From positions 1-6,652 of the forward strand of contig JAOACM010000256.1 in NCBI GenBank assembly GCA_026417845.1: a stretch of 6,652 nucleotides of DNA. The letters run 5' to 3'. The position numbers were made by a program, and so were the translations under genes. Of this stretch, positions 1-6,628 are shown in pieces. The DNA is from Planctomycetota bacterium (GTDB lineage: Bacteria > Planctomycetota > SZUA-567 > H5-PLA8 > CALKMO01). Each line of letters opens with the position of its first letter. The stretch's first letter is position 1. Below the pieces are notes generated by a model. It worked only from the letters and a program-made list of their open reading frames with translations. It had not been told where the DNA came from and ran no database searches.

Positions 1-19
1 AGATGTGTATAAGAGACAG
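1..19 (+). other. Nextera/Tn5 mosaic-end adapter (not genomic)
   Basis: The first 19 bases, AGATGTGTATAAGAGACAG, are exactly the Tn5 mosaic-end sequence used in Nextera libraries. This is library-construction sequence, so genomic DNA starts at about position 20. The TAA at 10-12 lies in the adapter and falsely closes the reading frame of the gene that follows. Confidence 0.98.
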
Positions 20-21
20 GA

Positions 22-393
22 CTGTACCAGTTGAAGGACGGCACGAAGATATACCTGATGGATCTTTCCTTCGCCATGTCCGAGGGTGTTCCGGGTGGAC
101 TGGCCACGCCCAAGGCCGGCTACGTGGTGATGGTTCAACCTCGATACGTTGATGCCGTCAGCGGGCAGACGGGCGACTACCGGGATGGAAGCTCAAACAT
201 GACGGCCGGTTACGGCCTCTCCGCCGCCCCCTACATCTATGACTCCTCGGGCCGATCCAATTATCAGATCAACCTGCAGGGGACGGTTTTCCAGAAGGAT
301 TTCGGCGATTCCACGAGATCCGCCGCGGCGCATACCAACGTGTTTACCGCGTTGGATCCCAACGCCACGGACAAATGGGCGCCGTGCGAATGA
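22..393 (+). CDS. Unidentified protein, C-terminal fragment (5' end missing)
   Basis: An open frame runs from the first fully genomic codon (CTG at 22) to TGA at 391-393, giving about 123 residues. I do not recognise the family. The fragment begins LYQLKDGTKIYLMDLSF, a probable beta-strand-rich stretch. It continues with Gly, Ser, Tyr and Asn in abundance, few charged residues, and a single Cys next to last (ending DKWAPCE). No transmembrane segment and no catalytic motif is visible in what remains. The composition would suit the globular C-terminal domain of an exported protein, for example a pilin-like or other surface protein, but that is only a compositional guess. The TTG at 31 is an available start codon but has no ribosome binding site in genomic DNA before it. 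The frame is open back to the adapter, so I treat the gene as truncated by the library end. It is separated from the phosphorylase gene by more than 400 bases and is probably a different transcription unit. Confidence 0.7.
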   Translation: MYQLKDGTKIYLMDLSFAMSEGVPGGLATPKAGYVVMVQPRYVDAVSGQTGDYRDGSSNMTAGYGLSAAPYIYDSSGRSNYQINLQGTVFQKDFGDSTRSAAAHTNVFTALDPNATDKWAPCE

Positions 394-629
394 ATCCGGG
401 CAGACGGATGGAACCTTCCGATCCGGGCGCGGTTCCTTCCTGTCGCATGCAGTGAAACGGCCGACACACATTTCCCAGCGGTCGTGCTCGAACCGGGCAA
501 TTGGCCTCGAAATCCTTATATGGACGCCCAGATGTGCAACTTGCCAGCGCGTAGACCTGTTATGCGCTTTTGGGCCCGATTTCCAGAGGAGGAAAGCACC
601 AGAACAGACAGCTTACGCGCCGGCCGATT

Positions 630-641
630 AAGGAGCTCCTT
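630..641. repeat. Perfect 12-base palindrome
   Basis: AAGGAGCTCCTT is a perfect palindrome of 12 bases lying in non-coding DNA about 175 bases before the phosphorylase start. It could be a binding site for a dimeric regulator. It could also arise by chance in GC-rich DNA. There is no second copy in the window to support an operator. Confidence 0.3.
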
Positions 642-665
642 CCCTTGCGGAGCCTGGCAGTACAT

Positions 666-680
666 CGCATCCGCGATGCG
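666..680 (+). other. Small perfect hairpin in leader
   Basis: CGCATC (666-671), a CGC loop and GATGCG (675-680) form a perfect 6-bp stem. No T-tract follows (the next bases are CTTCCC), so it does not look like an intrinsic terminator. It may be part of a structured leader, or chance. Confidence 0.3.
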
Positions 681-709
681 CTTCCCATGAGACGATCCCC
701 CGCAATGTC

Positions 710-737
710 TTGATAAGTTCCGGCATCGTGGTATCCA
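710..737 (+). promoter_or_regulatory. Weak candidate sigma70-like promoter
   Basis: TTGATA (710-715) is followed after 16 bases by TATCCA (732-737). The -35 match is reasonable and the -10 match poor (three of six). It would give a transcript starting near 744, with a leader of about 70 bases before the phosphorylase start. It is the best such pair I found in this gap, but a single visual match in an organism of unknown phylum is weak evidence. Confidence 0.15.
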
Positions 738-803
738 ATGTGGCTCGGCCGGCGGGGGGCCAGTCCGATCCGGATACTGATGCCGGGGTCTGGGAATTGG
801 CGG

Positions 804-808
804 GGAGG
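804..808 (+). promoter_or_regulatory. Ribosome binding site of the phosphorylase gene
   Basis: GGAGG (within CGGGGAGGAT) sits 7 bases before the ATG at 816. This spacing decides the start: the same frame also offers an ATG at 738 and one at 780, but neither has such a site, and the extra residues they would add look non-conserved and Gly/Arg-rich. Confidence 0.85.
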
Positions 809-815
809 ATACACC

Positions 816-3374
816 ATGGCGCGTACGATGATAGGGATCGAGATGTGGCGGGACTATTCGAACAGGATGGACAGCCAGGCTTTGAAGATGTCCTTTGCCA
901 GCCATCTGAAGTATTCCATGGGTAAGGACCACGTCACGGCCACTCCGCTCGACCTGTATTACTCGCTCGCCCTGGCCGTTCGCGACCGGCTCATAGACCG
1001 GATGATCCACACGCAAACGACCTACAACCGTCTCCGCGCTAAGCGGGTCTATTACCTGTCGCTCGAATTCCTCATCGGCCGCGCGCTCGCCAACAACATA
1101 TTCAACCTGAAGTTCTGCGACACCGCGACCAATACGATGAAGGAGTTCGGGCTGAACCTGGAGGAGATGTGCGAGGCGGAGCCGGACGCGGGGCTGGGGA
1201 ACGGAGGTTTGGGCAGGCTGGCGGCCTGTTTCATGGACTCCCTGGCCACGCTCGAATATCCGGCCTACGGCTACGGGATACGCTACGAGTTCGGGATATT
1301 CAGACAGGAGATTGCAGACGGCTTCCAGGTAGAAAGGCCCGATCAGTGGTTGCGGTTCGGGAATCCGTGGGAAATATGCCGTCCCGAGAACGCGATGGCG
1401 GTTCCTATGTACGGGCGGGTCGAGCACGGGGTGGATGAGAAGGGCAACTATTGCCCCCGGTGGGCGGACTGCCAGACGGTCCTCGGCGTACCCTACGACA
1501 TGCCCATTGTCGGCTACGGCAACAATACGGTCAACCTGCTGAGGCTGTGGTCGGCGAGGGCATCGCGCGAGTTCAACCTGCAGATATTCAACCACGGCGA
1601 TTACGTGAAGGCGGTCGAGGAAAAGAACGCCTCGGAGACCATATCCAAGGTGCTCTATCCGAACGACAATGTCATAGAGGGCAAGGAACTGCGGCTCAAG
1701 CAGCAGTGGTTCTTCGTCTGCTGCACGATTCAGGACATAGTCCGCAGATACAAACGGAACCACGACACGATGGACGCCTTTCCCGACGAGGTCGCCATCC
1801 AGCTCAACGACACCCACCCCGCGCTGGCCGTCGCGGAGCTGATGCGGACGCTGGTGGATCTGGAAAGGGTTCCCTGGGATAAGGCGTGGGAGATGACGCG
1901 GGCCACGATAGGCTACACGAACCACACGCTGCTGCCGGAGGCGCTGGAGAAGTGGCCGGTTCCGCTCATGGGCCGCCTGCTGCCAAGGCATCTGGAGATC
2001 ATATACGAGATCAACCACCGCTTCCTCCAGCAGGTCGCGGCGCGCTTCCCCGGCGACAACGACAGGATGGCCAGGATGTCGCTGATCGAGGAGGGCGCGG
2101 AGAAGCAGGTCAGGATGGCGCATCTGGCCGTTGTCGGAAGTCACTCGGTTAACGGCGTCGCCGAGCTCCATACCGAGCTGCTCAAGACGCAGGTCCTTCC
2201 CGACTTCTACGCGATGTTTCCGGAGAAGTTCAACAATAAAACCAACGGAGTCACGCAGCGCCGCTGGCTGCTCCAGGCCAACAACCGCCTGGCCGCAATC
2301 CTGAAGAAGCGCATAGGCGAGGGCTGGGTAACTAACCTGTACGATCTGAAGAGGCTGGAGGCGCTGGCGGACGACGGCGGTTTCAGAGATGAATTCATGG
2401 CCGCCAAGCGCGCCAACAAGGAACGTCTGGCGGCGCTGGTCGAGCGCGAGACCGGCGTCAGGCTCGATCCCGGCTCCATTTTCGACGTCCAGGTGAAACG
2501 CATCCACGAATACAAGCGACAGCACCTGAACGCCCTCAGGATCCTGATGCTCTACAACCGCCTGAAGGCGAATCCGAACATGGATGTATTCCCGCACTCT
2601 TTCATATTCGGAGGCAAGGCCGCGCCGGGGTATTACATCGCGAAGCTGATAATAAAATTCATAAATGAGCTGGCGCGGATAGTGAACAACGACCCGGCAG
2701 TGCAGGGAAGGATCAAGGTAGCCTTCGTGCCGGACTACAATGTTTCGCGGGCCGAGGTCATCATGCCGGGCGCGGACGTGAGCGAGCAGATATCAACGGC
2801 CGGCATGGAGGCATCCGGCACCGGGAATATGAAGTTCACGATGAACGGCGCCCTTACGGTAGGCACCCTCGACGGCGCCAACATCGAGATCAGGCGGGAG
2901 GCAGGGGAGGAGAATTTCTTCCTGTTCGGGCTGACCGCGGAGGAAATAGCCGCGCTCCGCGGGCGCTACAATCCGTGGGACATATACAACAGGAACCCGG
3001 AGGTGAAGGCGGCGCTGGACATGCTCAGGTCAGGGGCTCTTTCTCCATCGAACGAGGACCTGTTCCGGCCGCTCTACGACTCGCTGCTGACCTACGGGGA
3101 CAGGTTCTTTGTGCTGGCGGACATCGAGTCGTACGACCGGAAGCACGTGGAGGTCGAGGCGGCCTACAGGGACAGGTCGAAATGGGCGCGCATGGCCATC
3201 CTGAACGTGGCCAGGTGCGGCAGGTTTTCGAGCGACAGGACGATAGAGGAGTACGCCAGAGAGATATGGGATCTGAAGCGGGTCCCGATAAGCCTGCCTG
3301 GAGATACGGCCGTAGACCCGCACGCGCGGCCGGGGATGCCGGTCTGCATCCGGCAGGAGAAACCGGGCCGGTGA
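816..3374 (+). CDS. glgP: Glycogen/starch phosphorylase (GT35), complete
   Basis: An alpha-glucan phosphorylase of 852 residues, close to the family's usual length. It cleaves terminal alpha-1,4 glucosyl units from glycogen or maltodextrin with phosphate, releasing glucose-1-phosphate in the cytosol. Visible family blocks in order: GKDHVTATPLDLYY near the N-terminus; GNGGLGRLAACF (residues 128-139); the WLRFGNPWE segment; NDTHP (331-335); TNHTLLPEALE; VGSHSVNGVAELH; NKTNGVTQRRW; KRIHEYKRQ (from K561); GGKAAPGYYIAK; and EASGTGNMKFTMN, which carries the pyridoxal-phosphate lysine K673. K561, R562, K567 and K673 lie exactly seven positions before rabbit muscle residues K568, R569, K574 and K680, so the catalytic half appears indel-free relative to that enzyme. 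The N-terminal tail is short and lacks the phosphoserine segment of the regulated animal enzymes, so phosphorylation control of that kind is not expected. Isoleucine is often encoded by ATA (about half of codons in my hand count), unusual for DNA this rich in GC. Function is secure; preference for glycogen versus maltodextrin (glgP versus malP) is not settled. Confidence 0.97.
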   Translation: MARTMIGIEMWRDYSNRMDSQALKMSFASHLKYSMGKDHVTATPLDLYYSLALAVRDRLIDRMIHTQTTYNRLRAKRVYYLSLEFLIGRALANNIFNLKFCDTATNTMKEFGLNLEEMCEAEPDAGLGNGGLGRLAACFMDSLATLEYPAYGYGIRYEFGIFRQEIADGFQVERPDQWLRFGNPWEICRPENAMAVPMYGRVEHGVDEKGNYCPRWADCQTVLGVPYDMPIVGYGNNTVNLLRLWSARASREFNLQIFNHGDYVKAVEEKNASETISKVLYPNDNVIEGKELRLKQQWFFVCCTIQDIVRRYKRNHDTMDAFPDEVAIQLNDTHPALAVAELMRTLVDLERVPWDKAWEMTRATIGYTNHTLLPEALEKWPVPLMGRLLPRHLEIIYEINHRFLQQVAARFPGDNDRMARMSLIEEGAEKQVRMAHLAVVGSHSVNGVAELHTELLKTQVLPDFYAMFPEKFNNKTNGVTQRRWLLQANNRLAAILKKRIGEGWVTNLYDLKRLEALADDGGFRDEFMAAKRANKERLAALVERETGVRLDPGSIFDVQVKRIHEYKRQHLNALRILMLYNRLKANPNMDVFPHSFIFGGKAAPGYYIAKLIIKFINELARIVNNDPAVQGRIKVAFVPDYNVSRAEVIMPGADVSEQISTAGMEASGTGNMKFTMNGALTVGTLDGANIEIRREAGEENFFLFGLTAEEIAALRGRYNPWDIYNRNPEVKAALDMLRSGALSPSNEDLFRPLYDSLLTYGDRFFVLADIESYDRKHVEVEAAYRDRSKWARMAILNVARCGRFSSDRTIEEYAREIWDLKRVPISLPGDTAVDPHARPGMPVCIRQEKPGR

Positions 3375-3381
3375 CGGCCTG
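3364..3381 (+). other. Hairpin with GNRA-type loop containing the phosphorylase stop codon
   Basis: CGGGCCG (3364-3370) pairs with CGGCCTG (3375-3381), with one G-U pair, around a GTGA loop. The TGA in the loop (3372-3374) is the stop codon of the phosphorylase gene. No T-run follows, so it is not a classical intrinsic terminator. It might stabilise the 3' end of the message or be chance. Confidence 0.35.
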
Positions 3382-3435
3382 CGGGGACGATGCCTCCACG
3401 GTCGCGGCACCTGCGGCATTGGGCCGCGAGACCGG

Positions 3436-4626
3436 ATGGAATTATCCGGGATGAGGATAAAGGTTACCGCGGACATACCGTTCGGTAACGCCTGTGGAGT
3501 TTCCGTGGCGGATTCTCCCGGCGGACCGGTCGTGTCGTTCGAACCGCACCCCCACGGCGGGCCGGAGTGTCTGTGGTTCTGCTTCCGTGTGATCTGCTCG
3601 AAAGGCAGGGCGCGGGGGCGGACCGGAGGCGTGGCGGGGGGAAAGTCGCTCCGGCTGGTCTGGACAAACCTCCAGAACGCTCTCGGCGGCCTCCCGCCGG
3701 AGAAGCTGAGACCCGTGATCCGGGCGGACGACGGCGACTGGGAGAGGCTGCCGCCCGGGACGGGCGAGGTGCTCCCCGATGGAAGATGCAACGCTATCTG
3801 GACCATTCCCGTCCCCGGAAAACATGCTGATGTGGCCTTCTGTTATCCTTACGGCGCGCCGGAGCTGGAGGCGCTTTTGCGTGAGACAGGGGGTTACTGG
3901 AAGGCCGACAGGATAGGATCGAGCCAGGCCGGGCGGCCGCTCCTGAGATTGAGCAATTCGCCGGGCGAGAAGGGGAGCGGCAGGCCGGGGTTGTACCTGG
4001 TCGCGCGACAGCATTCGGGCGAAACGCCCGGATCGTGGGTCCTGGATGGCTTCCTCCGCCGCGTAGCGGAGCGCGGCGACCGGGCGCCGCTGGTCTGGGC
4101 GGTTCCGCTGGCGAATATTGACGGCGTCGAGGGCGGAGATTACGGCAAGGACAACTTCCCCTACGATCTGAACCGGGCGTGGGGCAATCCGCCGATGCGC
4201 CACGAAACGCTGGTATATCAGCGCGACATGAAAAGGTGGAAGGAGCGTTGCCGTCCCATCCTGTGCGTGGACTTCCACGCGCCGGGCGGGAGCGAGAACG
4301 ACGGCGCATACCTTTATCTGCCCAGACCCGACGGATTCCCCGATGCCCACCGGGCCGCTTCGGAATGGGCTTCGGCAATCGCCGCCGGACTGACGCGCGA
4401 ATATGCTTCCGAAAAGTTCGCCCGCGTAGCGGATTACGCCTCGCGATGGGAAACCCCGACCTTGACCGCCTTCTGCGCCTCGGTCCTGAAGATCCCGGCC
4501 TTTACGATAGAGACGCCGTACGGCTCGGTCGGCGACAGACAGCTGACACGGGAGGATTACCGCGCGATCGGGAGCAGGATGGCGGATGTCGCGATCGAGC
4601 GGGCGTGGAGGACGCGGCTGGAGTAA
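3436..4626 (+). CDS. M14 zinc carboxypeptidase, cytosolic carboxypeptidase (CCP/Nna1)-like
   Basis: A 396-residue metallopeptidase. Residues 1 to about 145 look like the N-terminal beta-sandwich domain of cytosolic carboxypeptidases, with WFCFRV (47-52) and the hallmark-like FCYPYG (135-140). The catalytic domain follows, with zinc-binding HSGE (H193, E196), a NIDGV segment, DLNRAW (N246, R247; likely substrate C-terminus binding), the third zinc ligand H281 in VDFHAPGG, and the likely catalytic glutamate E359 in FTIETPYG. All expected active-site residues are present, so it is probably an active zinc exopeptidase. No signal peptide is seen, which suits a cytoplasmic enzyme. Eukaryotic relatives trim glutamates from tubulin and other proteins; the substrates of bacterial members are largely unknown, and none is indicated here. 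The start is uncertain: ATG 3436 and ATG 3451 (MRIKVTADIPFG) are both possible, and neither has a clear ribosome binding site. It lies 61 bases after the phosphorylase gene in the same direction, so co-transcription is possible. A peptidoglycan- or amidoligase-related role for this M14 enzyme cannot be excluded. Confidence 0.88.
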   Translation: MELSGMRIKVTADIPFGNACGVSVADSPGGPVVSFEPHPHGGPECLWFCFRVICSKGRARGRTGGVAGGKSLRLVWTNLQNALGGLPPEKLRPVIRADDGDWERLPPGTGEVLPDGRCNAIWTIPVPGKHADVAFCYPYGAPELEALLRETGGYWKADRIGSSQAGRPLLRLSNSPGEKGSGRPGLYLVARQHSGETPGSWVLDGFLRRVAERGDRAPLVWAVPLANIDGVEGGDYGKDNFPYDLNRAWGNPPMRHETLVYQRDMKRWKERCRPILCVDFHAPGGSENDGAYLYLPRPDGFPDAHRAASEWASAIAAGLTREYASEKFARVADYASRWETPTLTAFCASVLKIPAFTIETPYGSVGDRQLTREDYRAIGSRMADVAIERAWRTRLE

Positions 4627-4637
4627 TGTTCCCCAGT

Positions 4638-4655
4638 CCGGCCCCGGCTGGCCGG
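4638..4655 (+). other. GC-rich hairpin after the peptidase gene
   Basis: CCGGCC (4638-4643) and GGCCGG (4650-4655) form a perfect 6-bp stem with a six-base loop, 12 bases after the peptidase stop. No T-tract follows. It may be a weak terminator or a 3' stabiliser and could mark the end of the glgP-peptidase transcript, but GC content alone makes such stems common. Confidence 0.35.
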
Positions 4656-4688
4656 GCGAACCGGATCTCTCCTGACCGCGACGCGCCC

Positions 4689-4701
4689 TGCCCGCGGGGC
4701 A
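4689..4701 (+). other. Second GC-rich hairpin in the peptidase-GT4 gap
   Basis: TGCCC (4689-4693), loop GCG and GGGCA (4697-4701) form a perfect 5-bp stem. With the hairpin at 4638-4655 it makes two stems in the 141-base gap, suggesting that the gap may separate transcription units. No T-run is present. Confidence 0.3.
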
Positions 4702-4767
4702 CATCCAGGGATGGAGCGCGGATCCCGCCGGTCGCGGCAGGGGGGGAAGACCGGAAGCAAAGACCGG

Positions 4768-5898
4768 ATGTTTATCTTCTCGTTCGACTACCCGCCGCTT
4801 GATGGCGGCATAGCGCGCCTGTGCTCGGAACTGGCCGCCGGGTTTTCGCGCCGCGGCGTCCCGACGGAAGCGCTGTCGAAGCTCCCCGGCGCCGGATTGG
4901 ATTCCACTATCCCCACGACCCGGGTGACGCGCCTCCGGCCGCTGATGGAGGCGTCGGCCTTCCGGCACCTGCTCGCGCGCCGGCGCAACGGGCCCGTCGT
5001 ATGCGGGCTGTGGTATCCGGAAGGAGTTCTGGCGATGCTGGCCGGTGCCCGCCCGCGCGTGGTGCTCGCCCACGGATCCGAACTGATGCCCGCGCGGGCT
5101 GCCTGGCGGCGGGGATTGTGGCGGCGGATGCTGCGCCGGACGCTTCTCGGAGCCGATCTTGTCGTTGCCAACAGCGGATATACGAAGGGGCTGGTCGAGG
5201 CCGCTGCGCCCGGCTGCCGCGCCGTCGCCATACCGCTCGCCGTGGACCACATTCGCTTCTCGCCTCCGGCCGGGCCCGCCGGTCGCGCCGCTAGCAGGGC
5301 CAAGTTTGGTCTGGACCCCTCGAAGCGGGTCGTACTGACCGTGTCCCGTCTCAAGCGCTACAAGGGACACGAGACGATCTTTCACGCTCTGACATCGCTC
5401 GAAGAGCCTGTCCGCCGGAACTTCCTCCTCCTGGTCGCCGGGCGCGGATCGGACGAGGCCGCGCTCAGGGATGCGGCCGCGCGGCTCGGCGTGGCCGATA
5501 TGGTGCGCTGGCTGGGCTACGTGCCCGAAAGCGATCTGCCGGACCTGTACCGGGCGGCGGATATCTTCGTCCTCTGCACCAGGGAGGATCCGGAGCGCCA
5601 GGAGGTGGAAGGATTCGGCCTGGTGTTCCTCGAAGCGCAGGCCTGCGGGACTCCGGCCGTCGGCGCGCGCACGGGAGGCATTCCGGATGCGATACGCGAC
5701 GGCGATGGCGGCTTCCTGATCGCCCAGGACGACCACGCGGCGCTGACGGGCATCTTCAGGCGCCTGGCGGAGCGGCCGGGAGAGTTCGAGGCGATTGGAC
5801 GCGCGGCCCGGGCGCGGATCGAGCGCGAGTGCACATGGGACGGGTACGTAGAACGCTTCGCGCGCGAACTGGAGGCGGCGGGGGTAGCACTTGGCTGA
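4768..5898 (+). CDS. Glycosyltransferase family 4 (GT-B fold), complete
   Basis: A retaining glycosyltransferase of 376 residues from the preferred start. It transfers a sugar from a nucleotide-sugar donor to a glycan or lipid acceptor at the cytoplasmic face of the membrane. Evidence: the N-terminal Rossmann strand and acceptor-side loop MFIFSFDYPPLDGGIARL; a HGSEL segment around H102; a VVANSGYTK block before the linker; the donor-phosphate-binding SRLKRYKG (R194, K199); the RWLGYVPESDLPDLYRAADIFV block; and the EX7E motif with E281 and E289 in EGFGLVFLEA, followed by ACGTPAVG. The EDPERQEVEGFG stretch recalls PimB-like mannosyltransferases, but donor and acceptor cannot be read from sequence. 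An upstream ATG at 4711 would add 19 basic residues before the conserved fold. I prefer ATG 4768 because family members normally begin right at the first strand and a GGAAG lies 10 bases before it. The gene overlaps the following GT2 gene by 8 bases, so the two act together, probably in surface polysaccharide or lipoglycan assembly. The coding sequence is more CGC- and GC-rich than the phosphorylase gene. Confidence 0.94.
   Translation: MFIFSFDYPPLDGGIARLCSELAAGFSRRGVPTEALSKLPGAGLDSTIPTTRVTRLRPLMEASAFRHLLARRRNGPVVCGLWYPEGVLAMLAGARPRVVLAHGSELMPARAAWRRGLWRRMLRRTLLGADLVVANSGYTKGLVEAAAPGCRAVAIPLAVDHIRFSPPAGPAGRAASRAKFGLDPSKRVVLTVSRLKRYKGHETIFHALTSLEEPVRRNFLLLVAGRGSDEAALRDAAARLGVADMVRWLGYVPESDLPDLYRAADIFVLCTREDPERQEVEGFGLVFLEAQACGTPAVGARTGGIPDAIRDGDGGFLIAQDDHAALTGIFRRLAERPGEFEAIGRAARARIERECTWDGYVERFARELEAAGVALG
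5880..5884 (+). promoter_or_regulatory. Ribosome binding site for the GT2 gene
   Basis: A GGGGG run lies 6 bases before a TTG start at 5891, inside the end of the GT4 coding region, with a GGAGG at 5871-5875 slightly further upstream. Together they support translational coupling from the GT4 gene and decide the non-ATG start. Confidence 0.5.
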
Positions 5899-6628
5899 AA
5901 CAGGCGTCACGGTGGCGGTGCCGACGCTCAACCGGGGCAGCTTCCTTTTCGGCTGCCTCCGGGACCTGCTCGCGCAGGACCACAGGCCGCTGGAGATACT
6001 CGTCGTGGACCAGTCGGCCGAAACGCCGGCGGAAGTCGCGCGCCTGGTCGCAGGGCACTCCGACATCGTATCGTACCACAAGGTGGGATTCCGCGGGCTG
6101 CCCGAGGCGCGCAACTACGCCTGGCGAAAGGCGCGCTACGAGGCGATAATCTACGTGGACGACGACATCCGCTGCGGCCAGCGCCTCGCAAGCGAGCACC
6201 TGCGCGCGCTCTCGATCCCCGGCGTCGGCGTCGTAGCAGGGGGGATTGACGAGGCGAACAAGCCGCCGGACATGGCGCCGACGGGGCGCTTCTGCCGGTG
6301 GACTGGCGCACCGTCAGCCGGATTCGGCGCTCATGGGGAAATGTTCGTTGAGCACGCGAAGGGCGCTAACTTCTCCGCCTGGCGCAGCGTCATCGAAAAG
6401 GTCGGCGGATTCGACGAAGCGCTGAACGTTGGCGCGGCCCTGTACGAGGAGCTGGAGTTCTGCCTGCGGGTCTCCCGGGCGGGGTGGAAGATATATTTCA
6501 ACGGCGCGGCGCGGCTGACGCATCTGGCGGCGCCGTCCGGCGGCTGCCGTGTCGAGGATGTCCCGCGATATGTGCGGGCGCTGGCGCACAACAGGGGAAT
6601 CCTGATCCGCAGGCACATAAGTCTTCCG
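5891..6628 (+). CDS. Glycosyltransferase family 2 (GT-A fold), N-terminal part, 3' end missing
   Basis: The frame is open from TTG 5891 through the last genomic base, giving 246 residues before the adapter; no stop is reached. The TTG start gives the N-terminus (M)AETGVTVAVPTLNRGSFL, the first beta-strand of family 2 enzymes. The next block, DHRPLEILVVDQSA, is the second strand with its conserved Asp. The metal- and nucleotide-binding DXD motif is IYVDDDI (D90-D92). KVGGFDEALNVGAALYEELEF (E186-E187) matches the acceptor-side glutamate region where the catalytic base usually lies, and RAGWKIYF follows. The closing THLAAPSGGCR segment is seen in many family 2 enzymes. These inverting enzymes transfer sugars to growing surface glycans or lipid carriers; the donor is not deducible. 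The start overlaps the GT4 stop by 8 bases, so the pair is most likely co-translated. The missing end should be a short C-terminal part, possibly with membrane-associated helices. Reverse-strand frames at this end begin in adapter and are artefacts. Confidence 0.93.

Larger units (their letters stand above)
394..815 (+). other. Intergenic region / possible 5' leader of the phosphorylase gene
   Basis: These 422 bases contain no convincing gene. The short open frames inside (for example 484-690) lack a ribosome binding site and read as low-complexity Arg/Pro-rich peptides typical of chance frames. Structures seen are a weak inverted repeat GGAACC/GGTTCC (410-415 and 431-436) just after the first gene, a perfect 12-base palindrome at 630-641, a perfect 6-bp hairpin at 666-680, and a Shine-Dalgarno-like AGGAGG at 587-592 with no ATG, GTG or TTG at a usable distance. 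No tRNA, known riboswitch or T-tracted terminator was recognised. It probably holds the end of the upstream transcript plus the promoter and leader of the phosphorylase gene. Confidence 0.6.

Noticed and set aside
482..505. Possible tRNA T-loop (GGTTCGA on the minus strand)
   Set aside because: The flanking bases do not pair as a T-stem, and no anticodon arm or acceptor stem fits.
484..690. Possible small 68-codon gene in the leader
   Set aside because: It would start with GTG, has no ribosome binding site, shows no family features, and is one of several overlapping chance frames.
738..815. N-terminal extension of the phosphorylase from the ATG at 738
   Set aside because: The ATG at 816 has an excellent ribosome binding site at a 7-base spacing, and the 26 added residues do not resemble phosphorylase N-termini.
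516..2597. A 693-codon open frame on the minus strand over the phosphorylase gene
   Set aside because: It is a shadow of the phosphorylase codons. It has no recognisable domain or ribosome binding site and continues into the non-coding leader.
3429..3438. The 10-mer AGACCGGATG ending at the peptidase start, also ending at the GT4 start (4761-4770)
   Set aside because: It looked like a shared initiation signal, but the same 10-mer also occurs inside the phosphorylase coding region (995-1004), so it is more likely a chance word of this composition.
3442..6114. An 890-codon open frame on the minus strand spanning three genes
   Set aside because: It is antisense to three clearly recognised plus-strand proteins. 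Its translation is Arg/Pro/Gly-rich with no motif, as expected from the mirror of GC-rich codon usage.
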